Shown here: positions 1 to 4,316 of the stretch, in pieces | Position numbering within the stretch: the stretch's first letter is position 1 | Layout: every line of letters starts with the position of its first letter | DNA from: Patescibacteria group bacterium | GTDB lineage: Bacteria > Patescibacteriota > Minisyncoccia > Phycocordibacterales > PALSA-1337 | Length of the DNA stretch: 12,823 nucleotides | Direction: 5' to 3' | Assembly: GCA_028871265.1 (NCBI GenBank) | Contig: JAGWNR010000006.1 | Location: 1-12,823, forward strand | Position numbers and translations under genes: made by a program | Notes under the pieces: generated by a model | What the model was told of the DNA's origin: nothing | The model's input: the letters and a program-made list of their open reading frames with translations, nothing else | The model's database searches: none

Positions 1-420
1 TAGATCGATGTATCTCTGTATGAGTTTATTGTTCCACCGGCCTTGGTTATGACCAGAAGTAGCCCAATCTTGAATCAGCAGTGTCTCAAAAATCTCAGAG
101 ATGGTCAGATCGTCCTCGTAATTCTGAATCAAATCTGAAACTAATTTGGATATAAATCTTATAACTGCTGATCTCTCATTGGCATATTTTTTGTCCCAAC
201 AGGCAGACAGGATCCTGTAGTATCGCTCGAATAGTTCCGTCGGATTCTTGGAAGCCGAGAGTTTTTCAAGCATTTCAGGCGCTTGTTTTTCAAAAACACT
301 GACGAGATACTTGTTGGCTTTGTAAGGATCATTGTGCCCGTAGGTGACGTCATTTCCCCAACATGTGGCATACTCGTTACATATGTCTTTAATGGTTTCA
401 GCATAATCTATCATTTTCAT
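1..420 (-). CDS. Hypothetical protein, C-terminus cut by window edge
   Basis: An open frame of 140 codons runs from an ATG at 420 to the left edge with no stop, so the gene is partial. A Shine-Dalgarno-like AAAGGA lies about six bases before the ATG. The protein begins MKMIDYAETIKDICNEYA and is rich in aromatic, acidic and lysine residues. It looks soluble and mostly helical, with no signal peptide or membrane segment. Two Trp-containing stretches (CWGNDVTYGHNDPYKAN at 20-36, and QDWATSGHNQGRWNN at 117-131) look like conserved core parts. I do not recognise the family. It is the third gene of the ribozyme-punctuated cluster and its message would begin at the cut of the hammerhead at 456-511. 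The open frame, the ribosome binding site and the position support a real gene. Confidence 0.75.
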   Translation of the reverse strand, partial: MKMIDYAETIKDICNEYATCWGNDVTYGHNDPYKANKYLVSVFEKQAPEMLEKLSASKNPTELFERYYRILSACWDKKYANERSAVIRFISKLVSDLIQNYEDDLTISEIFETLLIQDWATSGHNQGRWNNKLIQRYIDL

Positions 421-455
421 AATATTCCTTTTGTTATTTGGTTTTCAACGAGCTT

Positions 456-511
456 CTCTGTTTCGTCCTTATGGACTCGTCAGGCAGGGGCTTTCGTACC
501 CTGCGACAGAG
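456..511 (-). ncRNA. Hammerhead ribozyme 1, open at stem III
   Basis: Read on the minus strand, every hammerhead element is present in order. The stem III 5' strand is CUCUGU. The cleavage site is GUC, cut after the complement of base 505. Stem I is GCAGGG/CCCUGC, capped by the nine-base loop UACGAAAGC. The core is CUGACGA, with stem II GUCC/GGAC closed by AUAA. Then follow GAAA and the stem III 3' strand (ACAGAG with its first A from GAAA). The only difference from the textbook core is C at position 7, where any base is tolerated. Cutting would leave the downstream gene with an 84-base 5' leader that starts with folded stem I and a 5'-OH. Confidence 0.93.
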
Positions 512-559
512 CCTGCATCGATCTGGATGCAGGTCGTGAGTTTTCGCAAGACTCACAAC
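512..559 (-). other. Two hairpins at the predicted 3' end of the 131-aa gene's message
   Basis: Between the stop at 570 and hammerhead 1, the minus-strand RNA can form two strong hairpins. One has arms GUUGUGAGU and ACUCACGAC (533-559, nine pairs with one U-G, nine-base loop). The other has arms CCUGCAUC and GAUGCAGG (512-533, eight pairs, six-base loop). They share one base. The second abuts stem III of the ribozyme. After self-cleavage they would cap the 3' end of the upstream message, much as a terminator hairpin does. No U-tract follows, so they are probably not terminators. Confidence 0.6.
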
Positions 560-569
560 TTGCCATTGT

Positions 570-965
570 TCATCGAAGACCTGGGAACATCGCCGGATTC
601 ATCGGATACCAGTTGCGACCTATCCCGCCTTCGTCGGATCCACTGCTTGGTTTTGGTGTAAAGTCAAGACCATCCTCCGCAAGTTCGTCCGCGATTTCCT
701 GTTCGCTTGCCTCGCAGACGATCGCGAATGTGTCGTTCATGTCGTCGAGCGTCCCTTTGTAGGCAACCTTGAGCACCGGTGGCTCGAACCATGTTACTCG
801 CTCGCGTTGCACGATTGTCCCACCTCCTAGCGCCTTGCCCCTGCGGAACACCGCGCAAGTGCTTCCTGTCACTCGCAGTGTCCATTCGTCGGGCACTGGT
901 ATGTCGAGCCCTGTTTTCTTGATAGAGTTCCCAAGCGCGTATCCGATGATTTTGTAGGTTTTCAT
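570..965 (-). CDS. Hypothetical protein, 131 aa
   Basis: A complete frame starts with ATG at 965, preceded by AAAGGA about seven bases upstream, and ends with TGA. The product starts MKTYKIIGYALGNS. It has a middle part rich in beta-branched residues, then an acidic helix (about residues 86-97, ASEQEIADELAE), and a Gly/Pro/Ser-rich tail ending GRNWYPMNPAMFPGLR. There is no signal peptide or membrane segment. I do not recognise the family; size and composition would fit a small phage or plasmid protein, but nothing in the sequence proves that. It lies between hammerheads 2 and 1, and its message after both cuts would run from base 1057 to base 505 of the minus strand. The canonical ribosome binding site contrasts with most other genes in this window. 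Confidence 0.72.
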   Translation of the reverse strand: MKTYKIIGYALGNSIKKTGLDIPVPDEWTLRVTGSTCAVFRRGKALGGGTIVQRERVTWFEPPVLKVAYKGTLDDMNDTFAIVCEASEQEIADELAEDGLDFTPKPSSGSDEGGIGRNWYPMNPAMFPGLR

Positions 966-1009
966 TTGTGGTCCTTTCGTTTTGGTTGTTTGTTGTTGTA
1001 AAGAACTGC
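966..1009 (-). promoter_or_regulatory. Unstructured A/C-rich leader with ribosome binding site
   Basis: Between ribozyme 2 and the ATG at 965 the message is a run of CAA-like triplets (ACAACAACAAACAACC) followed by CGAAAGGACCACAA. It has few bases able to pair, and it places AAAGGA at normal spacing. A similar A-rich linker with AAAAGGA lies between ribozyme 1 and its gene (421-455). The pattern suggests a folded ribozyme at the 5' end followed by an open ribosome landing site. Confidence 0.5.
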
Positions 1010-1063
1010 TCTGTTTCGTCCTTTGGGACTCATCAGCCGAGGGCTTTCGTACCTCGGGACAGA
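1010..1063 (-). ncRNA. Hammerhead ribozyme 2, open at stem III
   Basis: On the minus strand the order is: stem III 5' strand UCUGU, cleavage after GUC (complement of base 1058), stem I CCGAGG/CCUCGG with loop UACGAAAGC, and core CUGAUGA. Then come stem II GUCC/GGAC closed by CAAA, GAAA, and the stem III 3' strand (ACAGA counted with the last A of GAAA). The core, stem II and inner stem III match the classic satellite-RNA hammerhead, but stem I and both loops differ. The stem I loop is identical to that of ribozyme 1, although the stem itself differs. The cut lies 16 bases after the stop of the HIT gene and 92 bases before the start of the 131-aa gene. Confidence 0.95.
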
Positions 1064-1073
1064 CTTGTGGTTT

Positions 1074-1514
1074 TCAAGGTGTTTTCATCGCAGTTGCCGA
1101 TCGCGCGAGTATGTTGACTTTGTCCTGTGGCTCACTCTCCCTCATCACCATCGTTTGCTCCTTCAGGATGAGTAGGTGGAGGTGGTAGTGTCCGGGTATC
1201 AGCTTGTTTTTGTGCGCGTTCTCTAGGATCATGTCATACTCTTTGTGGATATCCTCTTTCACTTTTTTGAGCTCCTCAATCTCTTCTGCCGTCAGCTCCG
1301 GCTCCTTGGAGTGATGTTTCGGCGTCACCATGTGGGTTGTCTCGGCCACCTCGTCGTAGGGGAACTGGTTTTCGACTATCTTCCAGTGTTTGTATTCTCT
1401 GATCGGCTTTGATTCGCAGAGGTAGCATTTTGGCAGTTTTACCGACCGAACAAACTCGAGGTATCTAGCATGCGATTCAGGTTTTCTCAGTGATTTGAAG
1501 ATTTCTATTTTCAT
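1074..1514 (-). CDS. HIT-family (histidine triad) protein, 146 aa
   Basis: The protein carries the histidine triad H-Y-H-L-H-L-L at residues 109-115, which fits the family pattern HxHxHxx where x is hydrophobic. HIT proteins are nucleotide hydrolases or transferases that use the middle histidine to form a nucleotidyl intermediate. Further signs are CYLC at 30-33, a possible half of a zinc site, and the usual middle block WKIVENQFPYD followed by HMVTPKHH (residues 44-68). A helix, LTAEEIEELKKVKEDI, leads to the triad. The length is normal for the family. The exact substrate cannot be read from sequence; members act on AMP-lysine adducts, dinucleoside polyphosphates, cap remnants or adenylated nucleic-acid ends. 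The ATG at 1514 has no Shine-Dalgarno; an A-rich stretch links it to ribozyme 3. TGA is the stop. Confidence 0.88.
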   Translation of the reverse strand: MKIEIFKSLRKPESHARYLEFVRSVKLPKCYLCESKPIREYKHWKIVENQFPYDEVAETTHMVTPKHHSKEPELTAEEIEELKKVKEDIHKEYDMILENAHKNKLIPGHYHLHLLILKEQTMVMRESEPQDKVNILARSATAMKTP

Positions 1515-1530
1515 TTTGTTTTTATTTTTT

Positions 1531-1581
1531 ACCCTTTCGCCCTTTTGGGCTCATCAGCTCCGGCTCGCACCGGAGGAGGGT
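1531..1581 (-). ncRNA. Hammerhead ribozyme 3, open at stem III
   Basis: On the minus strand: stem III 5' strand ACCCU, cleavage after CUC (complement of base 1576), stem I CUCCGG/CCGGAG with loop UGCGAG, and core CUGAUGA. Then stem II GCCC/GGGC closed by AAAA, GAAA, and stem III 3' strand AGGGU counted from the last A of GAAA. All three stems differ in sequence from ribozymes 1 and 2 yet pair fully, and stem II changes U-A to C-G at one pair. CUC is an allowed cleavage triplet. The cut would give the HIT gene a 61-base leader. The ribozyme lies six bases after the folded region at 1588-1844. Confidence 0.92.
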
Positions 1582-1733
1582 GATCGTGGAGCGATTTCGT
1601 AGGTCCTTGCCAGTATCTACTTGTCTATTTGACAGAAGGATTCGGATTCCTACTACTCTCGCTCCTCACGCCATGATCTTTGGCGTACCGCGCTATTGCG
1701 GTATGGTTTTTCTGCAGCCGTGATCGAGGAGCG
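1580..1733. repeat. Imperfect 14-base direct repeat (1580-1593 and 1720-1733)
   Basis: GTGATCGTGGAGCG at 1580-1593 and GTGATCGAGGAGCG at 1720-1733 differ at one base. Each copy can pair with the same segment around 1659-1667, which creates the two competing folds of the RNA described for this region. The left copy runs into the first bases of hammerhead 3. A second short repeat, ATGATCTTT, occurs at 1673-1681 and 1845-1853. Confidence 0.7.
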
Positions 1734-1844
1734 CTCTCAAGGTGTAGCATGTTGCGCTATCCACCTTGACTGAGAGACCTTTGGGAATTTTCCTCTCGAC
1801 CTTTGGCCCCGGCTTTGGGCTCTTTCGGGTTCACCAACAACCCG
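1588..1844 (-). ncRNA. Folded non-coding RNA region upstream of ribozyme 3, with alternative pairings
   Basis: No convincing gene lies in 1515-2115; this part is dense in self-complementary segments. In minus-strand order there are: a perfect six-pair hairpin at 1826-1844; a hairpin of CAAGGTG/CACCTTG plus TAGC/GCTA and CTCT/AGAG arms at 1734-1776; and a six-pair hairpin at 1686-1703 next to a five-pair hairpin at 1669-1685. These last two are enclosed by an eight-pair stem, 1660-1667 with 1726-1733. The segment 1659-1665 can instead pair fully with 1588-1594, enclosing smaller nested stems (1599-1603/1649-1653, 1605-1608/1636-1639, 1622-1625/1631-1634). I do not recognise a known RNA family. 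Confidence 0.6.
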
Positions 1845-1961
1845 ATGATCTTTTATTTTATTGTTTGTTTTCTGGAGAAAGCATACATTAATGTCATTGA
1901 CACTGCTTGGATTTCATTGTGTATTTGTAAGAGAAAAGGTAGATTTTGCTTGAAAACCTAT

Positions 1962-1990
1962 ATTTTAAGCCGTACTACTGCTTTATTTAA
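1962..1990 (-). promoter_or_regulatory. Weak promoter candidate for the ribozyme cluster
   Basis: On the minus strand TTAAAT (1985-1990) and TAAAAT (1962-1967) are spaced by 17 bases. The -10 is a fair match and the -35 a poor one. It is the best-placed candidate I could find for the leftward cluster and would put the RNA start near 1955, about 110 bases before the first hairpin. The palindrome at 1990-2010 touches its upstream edge. The cluster might equally be transcribed from elsewhere. Confidence 0.25.
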
Positions 1991-2010
1991 ATGTAACTAA
2001 TTGTTACATT
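1990..2010. promoter_or_regulatory. Palindromic operator candidate
   Basis: A perfect inverted repeat has eight-base arms AATGTAAC and GTTACATT around the five bases TAATT. It lies in the gap between the leftward ribozyme cluster and the rightward TrmB-type gene, about 45 bases upstream of the latter's -35. Two-fold symmetry, AT-rich sequence and position fit a dimeric repressor site, most simply for the neighbouring TrmB-like protein. Confidence 0.55.
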
Positions 2011-2054
2011 ATTAGTGTTTCAATTTGAATTATCCACACAATCGCCCATAAAAC

Positions 2055-2083
2055 TTGCTTTTCAAGGCAATATGGTGTATAAT
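2055..2083 (+). promoter_or_regulatory. Promoter of the TrmB-type gene
   Basis: TTGCTT (2055-2060) and a consensus TATAAT (2078-2083) are separated by 17 bases. Transcription would start near 2090, giving a leader of about 26 bases with no Shine-Dalgarno sequence. Confidence 0.65.
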
Positions 2084-2087
2084 TGCA

Positions 2088-2102
2088 GTAATTAAAAATT
2101 AC
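2088..2102. promoter_or_regulatory. Second palindrome, over the predicted transcription start
   Basis: Arms GTAATT and AATTAC flank AAA. The site covers the predicted +1 of the TrmB-type gene, where a bound protein would block initiation. It shares the GTAA half-site pattern with the larger palindrome at 1990-2010, which suggests autoregulation. Confidence 0.45.
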
Positions 2103-2115
2103 ACTTATTAAAAAT

Positions 2116-2844
2116 ATGAACACCAAACAGATACTTGAAAGAATTGGCCTTACAAAGCACGAAAGCGCCATATATCTGGCTCTTTTGGAGCTTGGGCCGT
2201 CTCATATAGCTAAAATATCTGAAAAAACCTCGATTCATAGGCCTCTGGTCTACAAGGCCATTCCTTCTCTGCTTGAAAAAAAACTGATCACGCAGACCCG
2301 CAGAGCCAAGCGTACTATATATATGGCCGAGCCACCGAACAGGCTAGAGACGATGTTTGACGACCTGCGTATTGATTTTTTTGAGGCGCTGCCCGACCTT
2401 GAGGATCAATATTCAGCGAATGATCAAAAGCCCAGAGTGCGTTTTTTGCAAGGGAAGGACGGCACCAAAAGGGTTTTCGATGACATTGTCCGCAGTCTGA
2501 AAAAAGGTGACGTCTTTTATCGCATCAGTTCAAATGCGGACGGTCAAGAAAAAAAAGATAAATATGTGCCGCGGAATTATCGCAAGATGCGCGACGAGAA
2601 GAAACTCGAGCGACAAGTCATCACTAACAGCCAGACGGCCAAGCACAAAATTGCCAAGCTCGACAGATTTGTAAAGGTTATGCCAGACGATCTCGGTCCT
2701 TTCGATCACAACGTAACCGAGGTTATCTATGGAGACAAAGTAGCCTTCATCGACTACGGCTCAGAAACCGCCATGATCATCGAAAGCAAGAAAATAGCTG
2801 AGTTTCAAAAACATGTCTTTAAAATGTTTTATAAGAAATTGTAA
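2116..2844 (+). CDS. TrmB-family transcriptional regulator
   Basis: The 242-aa protein has the TrmB-family layout. An N-terminal winged helix-turn-helix spans about residues 1-75, with the typical opening LERIGLTKHESAIYLALLELG, recognition-helix region SIHRPLVYKAIPSLLEKKLI, and a wing rich in Arg/Lys. A C-terminal effector domain (about 105-242) follows, starting VRFLQGKDGTKRVFDDIV. Such proteins are common in archaea and in CPR bacteria, where they sense sugars or unknown ligands. Here the ligand cannot be inferred. It stands alone between its own promoter and a terminator-like hairpin, with two palindromes just upstream, so it probably controls itself and possibly the divergent ribozyme cluster. 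No Shine-Dalgarno precedes the ATG; the leader is A-rich. Confidence 0.85.
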   Translation: MNTKQILERIGLTKHESAIYLALLELGPSHIAKISEKTSIHRPLVYKAIPSLLEKKLITQTRRAKRTIYMAEPPNRLETMFDDLRIDFFEALPDLEDQYSANDQKPRVRFLQGKDGTKRVFDDIVRSLKKGDVFYRISSNADGQEKKDKYVPRNYRKMRDEKKLERQVITNSQTAKHKIAKLDRFVKVMPDDLGPFDHNVTEVIYGDKVAFIDYGSETAMIIESKKIAEFQKHVFKMFYKKL

Positions 2845-2850
2845 GCATTG

Positions 2851-2880
2851 ATTGGAAAATTTTTTCCCAATTGTCTTTTT
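2851..2880 (+). terminator. Probable terminator after the TrmB-type gene
   Basis: Seven bases after the stop, ATTGGAAAA and TTTTCCCAAT can pair with one bulged C, followed by TGTCTTTTTA. The stem is AT-rich and of moderate strength. The same bases overlap the -35 box of the next gene. Confidence 0.5.
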
Positions 2881-2899
2881 ATTCCTGCCACACTATAAT
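2871..2899 (+). promoter_or_regulatory. Promoter of the MNT-HEPN fusion gene
   Basis: TTGTCT (2871-2876) and a consensus TATAAT (2894-2899) are 17 bases apart. The start would fall near 2906, which leaves a leader of about 115 bases, long for this genome. Confidence 0.55.
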
Positions 2900-2916
2900 T
2901 GTGATACATACAGCGT

Positions 2917-3015
2917 GTTGACTTGTGATAATCCGAAATGGGAATTGTCAGCTACTCTAAAGACAGCCTAACGCATTTCCGGAGAGATGCAGTGAAGCGA
3001 AATTTATGATAGGCT
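2917..3015 (+). promoter_or_regulatory. Folded leader that can mask the translation start
   Basis: The leader of the fusion gene can form GTTGAC/GTCAGC (2917-2922 with 2947-2952). It can also form a seven-pair hairpin GCATTTC/GAGATGC with a CGGA loop (2973-2990), and a long-range pairing of AGCCTA (2965-2970) with TAGGCT (3010-3015). The last would close around the hairpin and bury the only AGG upstream of the ATG at 3022. This suggests translational control, perhaps by the gene product or a small ligand. No known riboswitch class is recognised. Confidence 0.4.
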
Positions 3016-3021
3016 TCAATC

Positions 3022-3870
3022 ATGAACAAAGCTGAATTGATCAAAAAACTCGGCGAATATTTCAAAAAACGCGATGATGTAGCCTTTGTTTATCTTTTTG
3101 GTTCAGTCGCAAAGGACAAAGCTCATTCAGAATCTGATGTAGATATCGGTATATATTTTAAACCTAGCACTCGTGCCCTGGAATATGAGACAACAAAGCA
3201 TTATCCTGACGAAAATAAAATTGGAATAGATTTGGAAAGCTTGATTGGTCGACAAACTGATATGGTGGTTTTGAATCGGGCACCGTCGACTTTGTTTTCC
3301 GCAGTTTTGGTGGAAGGTATCAAAGTCTATTCATCTGATGACGGGCTGGTTTCTAGACTTTCAAGCGCAGTCAATGATTTGTCAGAAGACTTTAGAAAAT
3401 TTGTTTTTGATTTCATCAAAATAAAAGAGCGATCAAACTCATTATCGCCGAACGACAAAGTTCGCCTTGGCCGTCTGATTGATTTTGTGCGTGATCAAAT
3501 GCCGGATTTCAAAAAATTTGCCACAGTAGATCAAAAGCAATATGAAAGAAACATAGACATCAAAAGAAATATTGAAAGATGGGCTGAGACAATGGCTACA
3601 GCATCAGTTGATATTAGTAAAATTTTAATTGCATCTAGAAAAAGACCTATTCCTCAGACCTACAAAACTATTTTGGCGGATTTGGCTTTTTTGGATGGTT
3701 TTGATGAAACGGTTGCTCATAAAATCGCCGCTTTTTCCGACCTGAGAAATTTACTTGCTCATGAATATCTGGATCTAAGATTTGTCCTATTGGATAAATT
3801 CGTCAAGGAAGGCGAACCTCTTTATGCTTATCTTATAAATTATGCCAAAGGTCTAATGGAAAAAGAATAG
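3022..3870 (+). CDS. Single-chain MntA-HepT-like protein: nucleotidyltransferase fused to HEPN (DUF86)
   Basis: The 282-aa protein joins two modules that are normally separate toxin-antitoxin genes. The N-terminal minimal nucleotidyltransferase (about 1-105) has the GSx10DxD signature (G27, S28, D39, D41) and a third acidic residue, D80, in TDMVVL. The C-terminal part (about 170-282) is a HEPN/DUF86 domain with RNLLAHEY, the Rx4HxY motif (R242, H247, Y249). In the two-gene MntA/HepT system, HepT is an RNase toxin and MntA silences it by adding AMP units to the tyrosine of this motif. All named key residues are present, so both modules look intact. A helical linker lies at about 110-170. Fusion implies modification in cis. 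It stands alone between its own promoter and the ribosomal operon. Confidence 0.85.
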   Translation: MNKAELIKKLGEYFKKRDDVAFVYLFGSVAKDKAHSESDVDIGIYFKPSTRALEYETTKHYPDENKIGIDLESLIGRQTDMVVLNRAPSTLFSAVLVEGIKVYSSDDGLVSRLSSAVNDLSEDFRKFVFDFIKIKERSNSLSPNDKVRLGRLIDFVRDQMPDFKKFATVDQKQYERNIDIKRNIERWAETMATASVDISKILIASRKRPIPQTYKTILADLAFLDGFDETVAHKIAAFSDLRNLLAHEYLDLRFVLLDKFVKEGEPLYAYLINYAKGLMEKE

Positions 3871-3889
3871 AGTCATACCCTCTTTTTTC

Positions 3890-3918
3890 TTGACTCCAAA
3901 CCCCGTCTCTGATAAGAT
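3890..3918 (+). promoter_or_regulatory. Promoter of the ribosomal protein operon
   Basis: TTGACT (3890-3895) and TAAGAT (3913-3918) are 17 bases apart, with a TGA extension just before the -10. The start would be near 3925. The leader then opens with a small hairpin, GCTC-TCCG-GGGC (3929-3940), followed by TTGTTTTTTAT, and has no Shine-Dalgarno before the ATG at 3957. Confidence 0.7.
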
Positions 3919-3956
3919 GCCTAGCACGCTCTCCGGGGCTTGTTTTTTATCTAACT

Positions 3957-4310
3957 ATGGCACGATCACTCAAAAAAGGTATATTTGTCGAGGAAAAACT
4001 CCTGGCCAAAATCGCCGGCAAAAAGCCCGCTTCCACGGGTTCTATAAAGACGTGGTATCGTCGTTCGGCCATTTCACCGGAAATGGTCGGCTTTACATTT
4101 GGCGTGCACAATGGTCGATCCCATATAGACGTTTTAATCACCGAGGATATGGTTGGACACCGCCTCGGTGAATTTTCGCCTACCAAAAAATTCCTTCGCC
4201 ATGGTGGCAAGATGCAGAAAGAAATCGAACTCAAGGCCAAAGAGGCCGAAGTCAATGCCGCCAAAGCCGCCAAGGAAGCCACGACAGCTAAAACAGCCGA
4301 CAAAAAATAA
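3957..4310 (+). CDS. rpsS: 30S ribosomal protein S19
   Basis: The first 90 or so residues are standard S19: [16 protein letters not shown], then [19 protein letters not shown] and the C-terminal [14 protein letters not shown]19 sits in the head of the small subunit near the A site, with S13. The usual length is about 92 residues; this one has 117, owing to a charged Ala/Lys/Glu tail of about 25 residues ([18 protein letters not shown]) that is probably a flexible or helical, rRNA-contacting extension. It is the first gene of the operon. In most bacteria rplB precedes it; here a toxin-antitoxin-like gene does. Confidence 0.97.
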   Translation: MARSLKKGIFVEEKLLAKIAGKKPASTGSIKTWYRRSAISPEMVGFTFGVHNGRSHIDVLITEDMVGHRLGEFSPTKKFLRHGGKMQKEIELKAKEAEVNAAKAAKEATTAKTADKK

Positions 4311-4316
4311 TCATTC

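Noticed and set aside
283..762. Plus-strand open frames over 283-762, 431-661 and 769-957
   Set aside because: They lie opposite the orphan genes and run through hammerhead 1 and its hairpins; composition is not protein-like and no ribosome binding site is seen.
1010..1063. Possible vector contamination, since the core resembles the satellite-RNA hammerhead used in synthetic constructs
   Set aside because: Stem I and both loops differ from that ribozyme, three diverged copies with compensated stems occur in one contig, and the flanking genes are not vector sequences.
982..1188. Plus-strand open frame of 68 codons
   Set aside because: It covers hammerhead 2 and the end of the HIT gene on the other strand, and its product looks like a random translation.
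1801..1844. Fourth, decayed hammerhead upstream of the folded RNA
   Set aside because: A GAAA and GGGC-type stems are present on the minus strand, but no CUGANGA and no workable stem arrangement.
1588..1844. RNase P RNA, tmRNA or GOLLD/ROOL-type large RNA
   Set aside because: A GAGGAAAA stretch recalls RNase P, but the rest of its conserved core is missing; no tmRNA ends; too short for GOLLD or ROOL.
1897..1925. Consensus-like TTGACA with TGTATT 17 bases later on the plus strand
   Set aside because: The -10 is poor and the better promoter for the same gene lies at 2055-2083; kept only as a weak alternative.
1803..2000. Plus-strand open frame of 65 codons in the large gap
   Set aside because: It starts inside the folded RNA region, ends in the palindromic operator, is rich in Cys/Ile/Phe without a sensible pattern, and has no ribosome binding site.
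3923..3949. Attenuator-type terminator in the leader of the ribosomal operon
   Set aside because: The small GCTC-TCCG-GGGC hairpin begins almost at the predicted transcription start, too near for termination; more likely a 5' stabilising hairpin.
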